From assembly GCA_016192455.1 (NCBI GenBank), contig JACPUC010000030.1:91454-155453 (forward strand): 64,000 nucleotides of DNA, in the 5' to 3' direction. Below, piece after piece: positions 19,027-26,831 of this stretch. The translations under genes were made by a program, and so were the position numbers. The notes below the pieces were generated by a model, which saw nothing but the letters and a program-made list of their open reading frames with translations, did not search any database and had not been told where the DNA came from. Positions within the stretch are counted from its first letter, which is position 1. Each line of letters starts with the position of its first letter. Origin of the DNA: Candidatus Tectimicrobiota bacterium (GTDB taxonomy: Bacteria; JACPUC01).

Positions 19027-19431
19027 TCAGGCCACCAGGGCGATGCAGTCGATCTCCACCATCATCCCCTCGATCGCTAGTTTGCGCACCTCGACCATGG
19101 TGGAGACCGGCGGGTTGTGCACGTCGATGAACTCCGCCCGCACGTTGCGCACCGGCCACTGGTGGTTGGCGATGTCGAGGAGGTAGATGGTCATCTTCAC
19201 CACGTCCTTGAACGCCGCCCCGGCCAGCTCGAGGTGCCGCTTGAGGTTCCGAAAGGTGGCGCGCGCCTGGGCTTCGATGTCGCCGGCACCGATGACCTTC
19301 ATGTTCTCATCCAGCGGTCCCTGGCCGGCAATGAAGACGAACGAAGCGGGATTCTTTACTCTGATCGCATGGCTGTACCCGCGCGGGATGGACTTCATGG
19401 CGCCGGATGGATTGAAGAACTCACGTTCCAA
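19027..19431 (-). CDS. RidA/YjgF-family enamine/imine deaminase
   Basis: Small (134 aa) trimeric-fold protein that hydrolyses reactive enamines and imines formed by PLP enzymes or amine oxidases. The family pattern is visible in the N-terminal NPSGAMKSIPRGYSHA, the central AGQGPLDENMKVIGAGDIEAQARATFRNLKRHLE, and the C-terminal PPVSTMVEVRKLAIEGMMVEID, where Arg and Glu form the active site. Seventy-eight bases separate it from the HAD gene, which reads on in the same direction, and 121 nt from the bicupin gene upstream; all three could be one unit. Confidence 0.88.
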   Translation of the reverse strand: MEREFFNPSGAMKSIPRGYSHAIRVKNPASFVFIAGQGPLDENMKVIGAGDIEAQARATFRNLKRHLELAGAAFKDVVKMTIYLLDIANHQWPVRNVRAEFIDVHNPPVSTMVEVRKLAIEGMMVEIDCIALVA

Positions 19432-19552
19432 GGCTCAGCTCCTTCCTCGCTGGTGATGACCTCCGTGGCCGAGATTGATCCAGAATCGCACTGCTCACCG
19501 GCTGGCCGGGAGGGGGGATTGCGCTTGCCAGCCACCGCTCGGCCCGCCCGTC

Positions 19553-20659
19553 TCAGGCGCCGGAGAGCAGCATCGGCGTGAACGTCTTCTCCACGCGCTG
19601 CTGGTGGCCGTTCTCCGCGTAGGCTTCCTCGCGGGAGAGGTTGAAGGTGTCGTAGATCGGCTTGTCGCTTATCACGAAGAAGCGGCTCTCCTCTGCCGCG
19701 GTGTTGACATGTTCATGCCAGTACCACGGTGGGATCATGAAGAGGTCGCCCGGCGCCCAGTTGAAACGCTCGCCGTTCAGGACGCTGTAGCCGGCGCCGT
19801 CGAGGACGAAGCAGATGGCGCTGCTGGTGTGCCGGTGGGCGCGGGTGTGCTCGCCGGGCCGCAGGAGCTGCGCGTAGCAGGCCATGGTCGGCAGCACCGG
19901 CCCCTGCCGGAAGGGATTGACGTACTCCAGGAGGATGCCGTCAAAAGGGCTGCCCTCTGATCCCTGCAAGTACTGCAGCGCGCGCGCGGTCTCCGTCCAG
20001 CGGTAGGTCGCCAGCGGCACGGGTTCCGCGTAGGTCTCCCAGGTGGGGCGCGCGAAGCCCATCCAGTTGGCCGTATACCCCAGCGGCTTGGTGAAGGGAT
20101 GGCGGGCCTCCGGATAGGCATTGAAGAAGCTCACCTGCATGAGCTGGTTGAACGGGTAGTCGAGGGCGTCCACCCAGATGATGGGCTCGGTGGTCTCGTT
20201 GCCGTGGTCGTGCCAGGTCCAGCTTGGGGTGAGGATGAGGTCGCGCTCCTCCATGTAGAGCGGCTCCCCCTGCACGGCGGTGTAGGAGCCTCTTCCCTTG
20301 ACGATGAAACGGATGGCATTGGCCAGGTGGCGGTGCGCCGGCGCCACTTCGCCCGGTTTCACCAACTGCACGGCGGCGCCGATGGTGTGGGTGGTGCCCA
20401 TGATGTGCCGCAGGGCGGGGTTGACCAGCTCGAACGAACGCCGCTCGGCGCCCCGCTCGAGGTCCACCAGCTCGCCGGCGCGCCGCAGGTAGTGCAGCAG
20501 CACCTCCCACTTCCACAGGTAGGGCGCATAGCTCACCTTCGGCTGGGGGGTGATCAGGCTCGTGTAGTAGGCCCAGGTCGGCGTGAGGTTCTGCTTCAGC
20601 AACTCGGCGTTGAGCCGTTCGAGCTCGACATCCCGGCTCGCCTCGGTGCGGCTTGCCAT
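19553..20659 (-). CDS. Bicupin dioxygenase (gentisate 1,2-dioxygenase family), second copy
   Basis: A 368-residue bicupin of the gentisate dioxygenase family, related to the product at 9172-10230 in order of motifs: PAHRHLANAIRFIVKGRGSY and PSWTWHDHGNE in cupin 1, then TRAHRHTSSAICFVLDGAGY and PPWYWHEH in cupin 2. The four His-rich segments supply Fe ligands. ATG at 20657-20659 follows GGGAGGAGAG. A TTGGCC-17-TATAAC promoter lies on the minus strand about 210 nt upstream. Together with RidA and HAD downstream it may be part of a small catabolic unit. Substrate uncertain. Confidence 0.87.
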   Translation of the reverse strand: MASRTEASRDVELERLNAELLKQNLTPTWAYYTSLITPQPKVSYAPYLWKWEVLLHYLRRAGELVDLERGAERRSFELVNPALRHIMGTTHTIGAAVQLVKPGEVAPAHRHLANAIRFIVKGRGSYTAVQGEPLYMEERDLILTPSWTWHDHGNETTEPIIWVDALDYPFNQLMQVSFFNAYPEARHPFTKPLGYTANWMGFARPTWETYAEPVPLATYRWTETARALQYLQGSEGSPFDGILLEYVNPFRQGPVLPTMACYAQLLRPGEHTRAHRHTSSAICFVLDGAGYSVLNGERFNWAPGDLFMIPPWYWHEHVNTAAEESRFFVISDKPIYDTFNLSREEAYAENGHQQRVEKTFTPMLLSGA

Positions 20660-21113
20660 GCTTCGCTCTCCTCCCACGCCTCCCTGCCACGGACGGCGGC
20701 GCGGGAACGCCGCCGCGGCGGGCGGCGCCCTCGGTGGGTCCAGGTCGCCTCCGGCCGGCGTGGCCGCCGGGAGGGTCACGGACCCTGGCAGGCCGGCATG
20801 CATCCCAGGAAGCCGCTGGATGTCCTGCCCTTGCAGCCGATACGTCGGCGGCAGCCGTTTTTCACAGTCGTTATAGAGTATCCCCAGGAGACGGCCAAGA
20901 TCAACGGCATTCCACGCTGAACCGAGTAACAGACGCGCGCGGCCGTTGCCGGCTCAGACCCCGACGGCGAATTGACACCCTGAAGCTCTCTCATCTACAA
21001 TCCTTGCGTGGGTTCGAGCTCCGGCCTGGGGCGGCGCCTCGGAAGTCTCGCTGCGTGTGCGGCGAGCGGCAGATTTGCGCATACTACCTGGAGACAGTGA
21101 CGGGAACGCAACC
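20660..21113. other. Intergenic region between divergent bicupin and SRPBCC genes
   Basis: No gene; contains the minus-strand promoter at 20870-20898. The rest is GC-rich with only shadow frames. Confidence 0.4.
20870..20898 (-). promoter_or_regulatory. Possible sigma-70 promoter of the second bicupin gene
   Basis: On the minus strand TTGGCC (20893-20898), 17-nt spacer and TATAAC (20870-20875). Confidence 0.35.
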
Positions 21114-21560
21114 ATGGAGTTTCACGAGACCTTTACGATCAAGGCCCCAATTCAACAGGTGTGGGATTTCCTCTGGAACCCGCGGCAGATGTTGGAGTGC
21201 GTGCCGGGCTGCGAAGACGTGGAGCAGGTGGATGAGAACAACTTCCGCGTCCTGCTGAAGGTGAAGGTCGGCTTCCTGTCGGCCAACTTCAAGGCGAAGC
21301 TGAGCGTCACGGAGAAGAAGCCGCCGCACTTCTTCACCTCGGTTGGCACCGGCGAGGACTCGCGGCTCGGCAGCTTGGTGAAGCAGAGCAATACGGTGAC
21401 CCTCACCGAGCTCTCTCCGGGCGCGACCGAGGTGGACCTGAAGTCGGAAGTGAGCATGTTCGGCAAGCTGGGCACCCTCGGCTACAGCGTCATTAAAGGC
21501 AAGGCGGCGAAGCTCACCGAGGAGTTTGCTGCGAACGTGCGGCAGCGGTTGGAGAAGTAG
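21114..21560 (+). CDS. CoxG-like SRPBCC (START-like) family protein
   Basis: A 148-residue protein of the carbon-monoxide-dehydrogenase-subunit-G-like SRPBCC family. It opens with MEFHETFTIKAPIQQVWDFL and continues WNPRQMLECVPGCEDVEQVD, both signatures of CoxG proteins, which have a hydrophobic cavity and often accompany molybdenum hydroxylases or membrane recruitment. No such hydroxylase genes are adjacent here. ATG at 21114 is chosen because the family begins there. It is followed after 41 nt by pilT on the same strand. Confidence 0.82.
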   Translation: MEFHETFTIKAPIQQVWDFLWNPRQMLECVPGCEDVEQVDENNFRVLLKVKVGFLSANFKAKLSVTEKKPPHFFTSVGTGEDSRLGSLVKQSNTVTLTELSPGATEVDLKSEVSMFGKLGTLGYSVIKGKAAKLTEEFAANVRQRLEK

Positions 21561-21601
21561 CCGGACGAGACCTCGGCCGGCGGGCTACAGGGAGCGTGGG
21601 C

Positions 21602-22666
21602 ATGGATATCTCGGAACTCCTGATGTTTGCCGTCAAGCAGGGCGCTTCGGACGTTCATCTGAGCTCCGGAGAGCCGCCCATCGTGCGCGTCTCGGGCGAC
21701 ATGAAGCGGGTGAAGGTGCCGGTGCTGACGAAGGAAGAAGTCCACGGCATGATCTACGACGTCATGAACGATAACCAGCGCAAGGTCTTTGAAGAGATCT
21801 ACGAGCTGGACTTCTCCATCGATCTCGGCACGGTGGCCCGCTTCCGCGTCAACGCCTTCCGGCAGCGGCGCGGCGAGGCGGCGGTGTTCCGGCAGATTCC
21901 CACCGAAATCCTCAGCATGGAGCAGCTTGGCCTGCCGCCGATCTGCCGCGAGCTCTGCGACCGCGAGCGCGGCCTCATCCTCTGCACCGGCCCCACCGGC
22001 AGCGGCAAGTCCACCACGCTGGCGGCCATGGTCGATTTCATCAACCGCGAGAAAGCCGGGCACATCCTCACCGTGGAGGACCCCATCGAGTTCGTGCACC
22101 AGTCGAAGAACTGCCTCATCAGCCAGCGCGAGCTGGGGCCGCACACGCACTCCTTCGCCAATGCCCTGAAGAGCGCCCTGCGCGAGGACCCCGATTACAT
22201 CCTGGTGGGCGAGATGCGCGACCTCGAGACCATTTCGCTGGCCCTCACCGCGGCGGAGACCGGCCACCTCGTCTTCGGCACCCTGCACACCAGCAGCGCC
22301 CCGAAGACCGTGGACCGCATCATCGACGTCTTCCCCTCGGCGCAGCAGGCGCAGGTGCGCGCCATGTTTGCCGAGTCGATCGTGGCGGTGATCTCCCAGG
22401 CCCTGCTGCGCCGCAAGGAGAAGGGCCGCGTCGGTGCCCAGGAGATCATGATCGGCGTGCCGGCGGTGCGCAACCTCATCCGCGAGGGGAAGATTCACCA
22501 GATTCCCTCGGCCATTCAGACCGGCCAGAAGTTCGGCATGCAGACGCTCGAACAGGCGGTGCTGACGCTCTACGAGAAGGGGATCGTCAGCCGGGAGGAG
22601 GCCTTGCTCAAGTGCCCCGGCCTCTTCCGCGAAGAGCAGGTGGAGCAGCGCAAGGCGGTGGCGTAG
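21602..22666 (+). CDS. pilT: Type IV pilus retraction ATPase PilT
   Basis: Hexameric secretion-superfamily ATPase that drives pilus retraction for twitching motility, at the inner face of the cytoplasmic membrane. Walker A is GPTGSGKSTTLA (about 127-138), the Asp box VEDPIEF, Walker B region VGEMRD and the His box TGHLVFGTLHTSSA follow, all in PilT order. The N-terminal PAS-like KQGASDVHLSSGEPP is typical. ATG at 21602 follows GGGAGCGTGGGC. A second homologue follows 92 nt downstream. No other pilus genes are in the window. Confidence 0.93.
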   Translation: MDISELLMFAVKQGASDVHLSSGEPPIVRVSGDMKRVKVPVLTKEEVHGMIYDVMNDNQRKVFEEIYELDFSIDLGTVARFRVNAFRQRRGEAAVFRQIPTEILSMEQLGLPPICRELCDRERGLILCTGPTGSGKSTTLAAMVDFINREKAGHILTVEDPIEFVHQSKNCLISQRELGPHTHSFANALKSALREDPDYILVGEMRDLETISLALTAAETGHLVFGTLHTSSAPKTVDRIIDVFPSAQQAQVRAMFAESIVAVISQALLRRKEKGRVGAQEIMIGVPAVRNLIREGKIHQIPSAIQTGQKFGMQTLEQAVLTLYEKGIVSREEALLKCPGLFREEQVEQRKAVA

Positions 22667-22758
22667 CGAACCGGCGCGGGCGGGCGTGAGGCTGGCGGCG
22701 CCGGCCGCCGCGGCCGCGAGGGCCGGCACGAACCCTTTGCACGCAGGGGGACCCTGCA

Positions 22759-23868
22759 ATGACCATCAAGGACCTGTTGAAGATCATGGTGGAGCGCGAC
22801 GCCTCGGACGTCTACTTGACGGCGGAGGCGCCCCCGATGTACCGCATCGACGGCGTCAACCGACCCGCCGGCAAAACGCCGCTCACCGCCCAGATGACCG
22901 ACGCCCTGGCCGCCTCTGCGATGACTGAAAAGCAGCGAGCCGAGTTCGACGAGACCATGGAGATGAACCTCGCCCTCTACTACCCCGAGCTGGGGCGCTT
23001 CCGCGTCAACATCTTCCGGCAGCGCGGCTGCACCGGCATGGTCATCCGGCAGATCAAGGTCGATATCGTGACGATGGACCAGCTCAAGCTGCCGCCGATT
23101 ATCAAAGACGTCATTATGACAAAGCGCGGCCTCATCGTCGTCGTCGGCGCCACCGGCTCGGGGAAATCGACCTCGCTGGCCGCCATGATCGACTACCGCA
23201 ACACCCACGAGGCGGGGCACATCATCACCATCGAGGACCCGGTGGAATTCGTCCACCCGCATAAGAAATCCGTCGTCACGCAGCGCGAGGTCGGCATGGA
23301 CACGCACTCCTTCCACGCCGCCCTGAAGAACACCCTGCGCCAGGCGCCCGACGTCATCCTCATCGGCGAAATCCGCGACACCGAGACCATGGAGGCCGCC
23401 ATCACCTTCGCCGAGACCGGCCACCTCTGCCTGGGAACGCTGCACTCGAACAACGCCAACCAGGCGATGGAGCGCATCCTCAACTTCTTCCCCCAGGAGC
23501 GCCACGAGCAGATTCTCTTGCAGCTCGCCCTCAACCTGCGCTCCATCATCTCGCAGCGCCTGGTGCGCACGGTGGACGGCAAGCGCGCCGCCGCCGTGGA
23601 GATTCTCCTCAACACGCCGCGCATGGCCGACCTGATCATGAAGGGAGAGATCGAGAGCCTGAAGGACACCATGGAGCACAGCATTCAGGACGGCATGCAG
23701 ACCTTCGACCAGGCGCTCTTCAAGCTCTACCAGGAGGGCCGCATCTCCTACGAGGACGCCCTGGCCAATGCCGACAGCGCCAACAACCTGCGTCTGAAGA
23801 TCAAGATGGCGAAGCTCGACGAAGGCGCCGAAGAGGAGGTGGAGGAGAAGAGCTCGTTGAAGATTTGA
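22759..23868 (+). CDS. PilT-family retraction ATPase (PilU-like)
   Basis: Second ATPase of the same family, 369 residues, with MVERDASDVYLTAEAPP at the N-terminus, Walker A GATGSGKSTSLA (about 130-141), the IEDPVEFVH Asp box, GEIRDTETM Walker B and TGHLCLGTLHSNNA. The acidic C-terminal tail (EGAEEEVEEKSSLKI) and the order pilT-then-this gene fit PilU, the retraction motor that assists PilT. Same strand and close spacing imply an operon with pilT. Preceded by GGGGGACCCTGC and ATG. Confidence 0.9.
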   Translation: MTIKDLLKIMVERDASDVYLTAEAPPMYRIDGVNRPAGKTPLTAQMTDALAASAMTEKQRAEFDETMEMNLALYYPELGRFRVNIFRQRGCTGMVIRQIKVDIVTMDQLKLPPIIKDVIMTKRGLIVVVGATGSGKSTSLAAMIDYRNTHEAGHIITIEDPVEFVHPHKKSVVTQREVGMDTHSFHAALKNTLRQAPDVILIGEIRDTETMEAAITFAETGHLCLGTLHSNNANQAMERILNFFPQERHEQILLQLALNLRSIISQRLVRTVDGKRAAAVEILLNTPRMADLIMKGEIESLKDTMEHSIQDGMQTFDQALFKLYQEGRISYEDALANADSANNLRLKIKMAKLDEGAEEEVEEKSSLKI

Positions 23869-23927
23869 GGGTTTCGCGGCAAGCCTCGGAAGGTTCTGCG
23901 GACGGGCCACGTCAGGGATTACTCTAG

Positions 23928-24824
23928 ATGTTGAGAACCCTCGGCAAGTGGGCTGTTGGATTGTTCGTAGGGATATTAGGGATTCCATTAAATTGGGGGA
24001 TTGAGTTCTTTTCCAAATTGCGATCCAGGGAAGGGTACGTGCTTTTTTTCACAATTATCGGTGCATACGTGGCGCTCTATGCGATATTCGTAAGCCAGCA
24101 CGAACGGCAATTGAATCGTGCGCTGTTTGAACGCCAAGCATTCCTTTCGATGGTCTCCTCTAACAATCGGGAGATGATTATCACAGCGATGAAAAATTTT
24201 GGACCTATCCAATCAATAGAGGTCCGGCAAGAACCATCTCTTTTCAAGCCATGGACTTGGCTACCGTGGAATTACCTCAAGCCCAATGAAAGCCCCCTCT
24301 ATCTCTGGGCCCAAACTTTCTTGAACCAATGTGAACCAGGAACCTGCGGATACACTAAACCTCGTTCAGGTGATAGTTATAGGATTGACCTGCGCCTGGC
24401 AAATCTGGAAGGAGCCAACCTGGGCATGAATTGGGTTCTGCGGGCCAATTTGAATGGAGCCGACTTACTATGGGCGAAGCTAAGTAAAGCCAATTTGCAA
24501 AGAGCCATGTTGCGCGGCGCGCTCATGGGGTCAGTCGACCTGCAGGGTGCGAATTTACGGTGGGCTGATCTACGCGAAGCTTGCATGGGTTTGGCAACAT
24601 TGGTGGATACTGACCTGTTCGAAGCAGACCTGCGTAAATCTTCTTTGCGCTCAGCAGATCTGAAAAGGGCTAATGTAACGAAGGCCGATCTACGTGGTGC
24701 CGACCTTTGTTGGGCAAGGAACCTGGCAAATGATCAGATAAAAAGCGCGAAAACAAACGGCGAAACCTTATTGCCTGGTAATCCACAATGTGTGATAGAG
24801 AGGCGTTGCCCACACGCCCCCTAA
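23928..24824 (+). CDS. Membrane-anchored pentapeptide-repeat protein
   Basis: A 298-residue protein with two hydrophobic N-terminal segments (WAVGLFVGILGIPLNW and VLFFTIIGAYVALYAIFV) and a C-terminal quadrilateral beta-helix of A(D/N)LxX repeats (such as ANLEGANLG, ADLLWAKLSKANLQRAML). The repeat region spans about residues 155-270. Base and codon use is clearly AT-richer than the neighbours, and the gene lies alone after pilU and before the UGA operon, which suggests horizontal transfer. Pentapeptide proteins have varied roles, and none can be assigned here. Confidence 0.8.
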   Translation: MLRTLGKWAVGLFVGILGIPLNWGIEFFSKLRSREGYVLFFTIIGAYVALYAIFVSQHERQLNRALFERQAFLSMVSSNNREMIITAMKNFGPIQSIEVRQEPSLFKPWTWLPWNYLKPNESPLYLWAQTFLNQCEPGTCGYTKPRSGDSYRIDLRLANLEGANLGMNWVLRANLNGADLLWAKLSKANLQRAMLRGALMGSVDLQGANLRWADLREACMGLATLVDTDLFEADLRKSSLRSADLKRANVTKADLRGADLCWARNLANDQIKSAKTNGETLLPGNPQCVIERRCPHAP

Positions 24825-25024
24825 AACTTTTGAACCATCTGAGTTTCAGGTTCTCTCTGCAGGATGCTGGTGCAAGTGGTGGGTTCCACTTAAAAACGAA
24901 GAGCCAGCACAATAACTGGGAATTATACCAGTCCTCTCACCACTAAGAATCTCCTTCGACCTGAAGTGTGGAGCATCGAGAATCCCCTGCTGTGCCTGCA
25001 AAGTACGTCGCTCCCCCACTCTCC

Positions 25025-25612
25025 CTACTTCACCTCCGCGAGCAATTTCCTGAACAGCTTCAGCGACTCCTCGCCGTCCCACTGGCGGGGGCCGATGCCC
25101 ATGCCGACGAGGTCGCCGCGGTGGTCGATGATGAAGGTGGTGGGGGTGCCCCGCACCATGTAGAGAATCTGCGCCGCCCCCTCCGGGTCGAGGAGGATTG
25201 GGAAGGGGATGGCGTGCTTCTTTACGAAGGGGGCCACCGCCGACTTCCCCTCGCGGTCGATGGCAACGCCCACCAGCACGAACTTGTCGTTCTTCAGGAG
25301 CTCCGACAGCTTGATGAGAGAGGCACGCTCTCGCGCGCAGTAGGGTCACCAGGTGGCCCAGAAGTTGAGGAGCATCACCTTGCCCTTGAAGTCGCTCAGC
25401 TTCACCGTCTTGTCGTCGAGGTTCGGCAGCGCCACGTCCGGCGCCTGGATGCCGGGCGGCGCCGGGTGCAGACCGAGCGCGCCCAGCTCCTCCTTGTAGG
25501 GGTTCTCCGGAGTCGGCGGGGTCTCGGCGACCGCGCGCCGGCCAAGCAGGGCGAACGCGAGCAGCACGGCACACGCTACCAGAATGACGTTACGCCGCTG
25601 CACTGATGCCAT
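25025..25612 (-). CDS. TlpA/ResA-like thioredoxin, candidate selenoprotein (UGA at codon 89)
   Basis: Secreted or membrane-anchored thiol-disulfide oxidoreductase, 195 residues if the UGA at 25346-25348 is read. A signal anchor (ILVACAVLLAFALLG) is followed by the AhpC/TSA-type lead APDVALPNLDDKTVKLSDF and KGKVMLLNFWATW. Then come UGA and P-Y-C: the CxxC site has U in place of the first, attacking cysteine, giving U-P-Y-C at 89-92. Downstream cis-Pro region GTPTTFIIDHRGDLV is intact. Start ATG follows AAGGAGCATCTC. Stop is TAG. Last gene of the metal/redox cluster, 251 nt from the cupin, so it may also have its own promoter. A sequencing error is the alternative. Confidence 0.82.
25318..25348 (-). 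promoter_or_regulatory. Candidate SECIS in the TlpA-like gene
   Basis: UGA at 25346-25348, 13-nt spacer, GAGAG (25328-25332), loop CGTGC (25323-25327), CTCTC (25318-25322). G is second in the loop. The stem is 5 bp; an overlapping 6-bp GCGCGC/GCGTGC stem with a GAGA loop is the alternative. Confidence 0.45.
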
Positions 25613-25863
25613 GAGATGCTCCTTCAACCCCGTTTCGTTCCAACCCGCCCATACAGGCCCTCGACATCGACTTGCGGCGTGGCGACGCGCGCCGCGCAAG
25701 CTTGATTCCTACCGGGCAACGCGGTCAGGCGCTGAGGTATTCCCCCACCGCCGGGGCCCCGCCGCGGCAGGGGCCCGCCTCCACCTGGATGCCGCAGCGC
25801 GGCGGGCGCGTCTGCCTTCAGGATGAGCCGGCGGGGTCCGGGGCGGCGCGGTCGCCACGCGGC

Positions 25864-26457
25864 TCAATGCAGGGATTTCGGCCCCACGCGGATCACCGTC
25901 ATCATGAGGTCGTCCTCGCCGATGCTCTTGATGGTGTGCCGCCAGTTCGTGGGGACGGTGAACCAGGAACCGGCCGGAACGGCTTTCACGACCTCCCCCT
26001 TGGCATCCATCAAAAGCCCCAGGCCCTGCTCGATGTAGCAAATCTCCGTGGTGCTCATGATCCCCACATTTCCCCCGTTGGGGATGCGCGCCTTGCGGAC
26101 GGAGAACCAGACGTCATTGCCGAAGTCGACCTTGGCGATGAGCTTCGCAAAGAACTTCTCTCCCATGCCGGTCGGCTGAAAGGGGAGGGCTTCATCGGGA
26201 AGCACGACCTGCTTCTCGAAGCTGCTGATGAGGAGGTCGGGGTCGGGCACCTTGCCCATCTCCATCGTAGGCATTGGTGGTGTGCGCATCGGTTGCCCGG
26301 CGTCGGGTTGCATGCTCTGCATCGGCTGCTGCATCGGCATGGACGAGGGCGCGCCCGGTTGTCTGCGCGGCATGCTCGGCATTCCCTGCGCCAAGACGCC
26401 CGCGGAGCCGAGCCACACCACGAGCATTCCCACCACACTCGCGAGAACCCCCCTCAT
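25864..26457 (-). CDS. Secreted cupin-domain protein with Met-rich N-terminal segment
   Basis: 197 residues. A signal peptide (GVLASVVGMLVVWLGSAGVLAQ) is followed by a Met-, Gln- and Pro-rich stretch at about 24-68 (MPSMPRRQPGAPSSMPMQQ, then PMQSMQPDAGQ), a composition seen in proteins that bind soft metals. The rest is a small cupin (GNVGIMSTTEICYIEQGLGLLMD, then PAGSWFTVPTNWRHTI); the His and Glu metal ligands are only partly present. ATG at 26455-26457 follows GGAGGGGAGACC. It lies between the MerP-like and TlpA-like genes, on the same strand. No UGA inside; ends in TGA. Function unknown, possibly an extracytoplasmic metal-handling protein. Confidence 0.75.
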   Translation of the reverse strand: MRGVLASVVGMLVVWLGSAGVLAQGMPSMPRRQPGAPSSMPMQQPMQSMQPDAGQPMRTPPMPTMEMGKVPDPDLLISSFEKQVVLPDEALPFQPTGMGEKFFAKLIAKVDFGNDVWFSVRKARIPNGGNVGIMSTTEICYIEQGLGLLMDAKGEVVKAVPAGSWFTVPTNWRHTIKSIGEDDLMMTVIRVGPKSLH

Positions 26458-26508
26458 GGTCTCCCCTCCTACTGGAGCCACGGGCCGCCGCCGGCCGCGT
26501 CGCCTCGG

Positions 26509-26829
26509 TTACTCTCCGGCGGGTTTCTCCGCGGCCCCTCCGGGATCGCTGGACAGAACGCCGGCCCGGAACCCCACGGACCTGAGGGCGGCGATCATCT
26601 GCGCCGCGCCGACGCGGGCTGGGTCGAATGCCACCTCGGCCTTCGCCTCGCGCAAGCTCACCTGCGCCTTCTCAACTCCGTCGAGCCTCTCCAAGGCTCG
26701 TTGAGCGATGATCACTCACGTCCCTCACGTCAGCCCCTCGACGCGCAGGCTCAGGTTCTCCGCCAGCGCGGCGGCGCTGCCGAGACCGAGGATGCTGGCC
26801 GCCAAGAGCAGCGTGACCCAGGTGCGCAT
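26509..26829 (-). CDS. MerP-like periplasmic heavy-metal-binding protein, candidate selenoprotein (two UGA codons, U-G-T-U)
   Basis: A 106-residue HMA-domain protein with a signal peptide (MRTWVTLLLAASILGLGSAA). The mature start NLSLRVEGLT is followed by UGA-G-T-UGA-V at codons 35 and 38 (26725-26727 and 26716-26718), exactly where HMA domains carry G-M-T-C-x-x-C. Downstream AQRALERLDGVEKAQVSLRE and ALRSVGFRA are ordinary MerP/Atx1-like fold. The protein has no cysteine at all, so both metal ligands would be selenocysteine. Starts 2 nt after the zinc-ribbon stop and ends in TAA. One hairpin downstream could serve both UGAs. Family clear; Sec inferred. Confidence 0.82.
26682..26727 (-). promoter_or_regulatory. 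Candidate SECIS serving two UGAs in the MerP-like gene
   Basis: After the second UGA (26716-26718) comes a 15-nt spacer, then CGAGCCT (26694-26700), loop TGGAG and AGGCTCG (26682-26688): a perfect 7-bp stem with G second in the loop, the same layout as in the glutaredoxin-like gene. The first UGA lies 9 nt further upstream. Confidence 0.55.
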
Positions 26830-26831
26830 GC

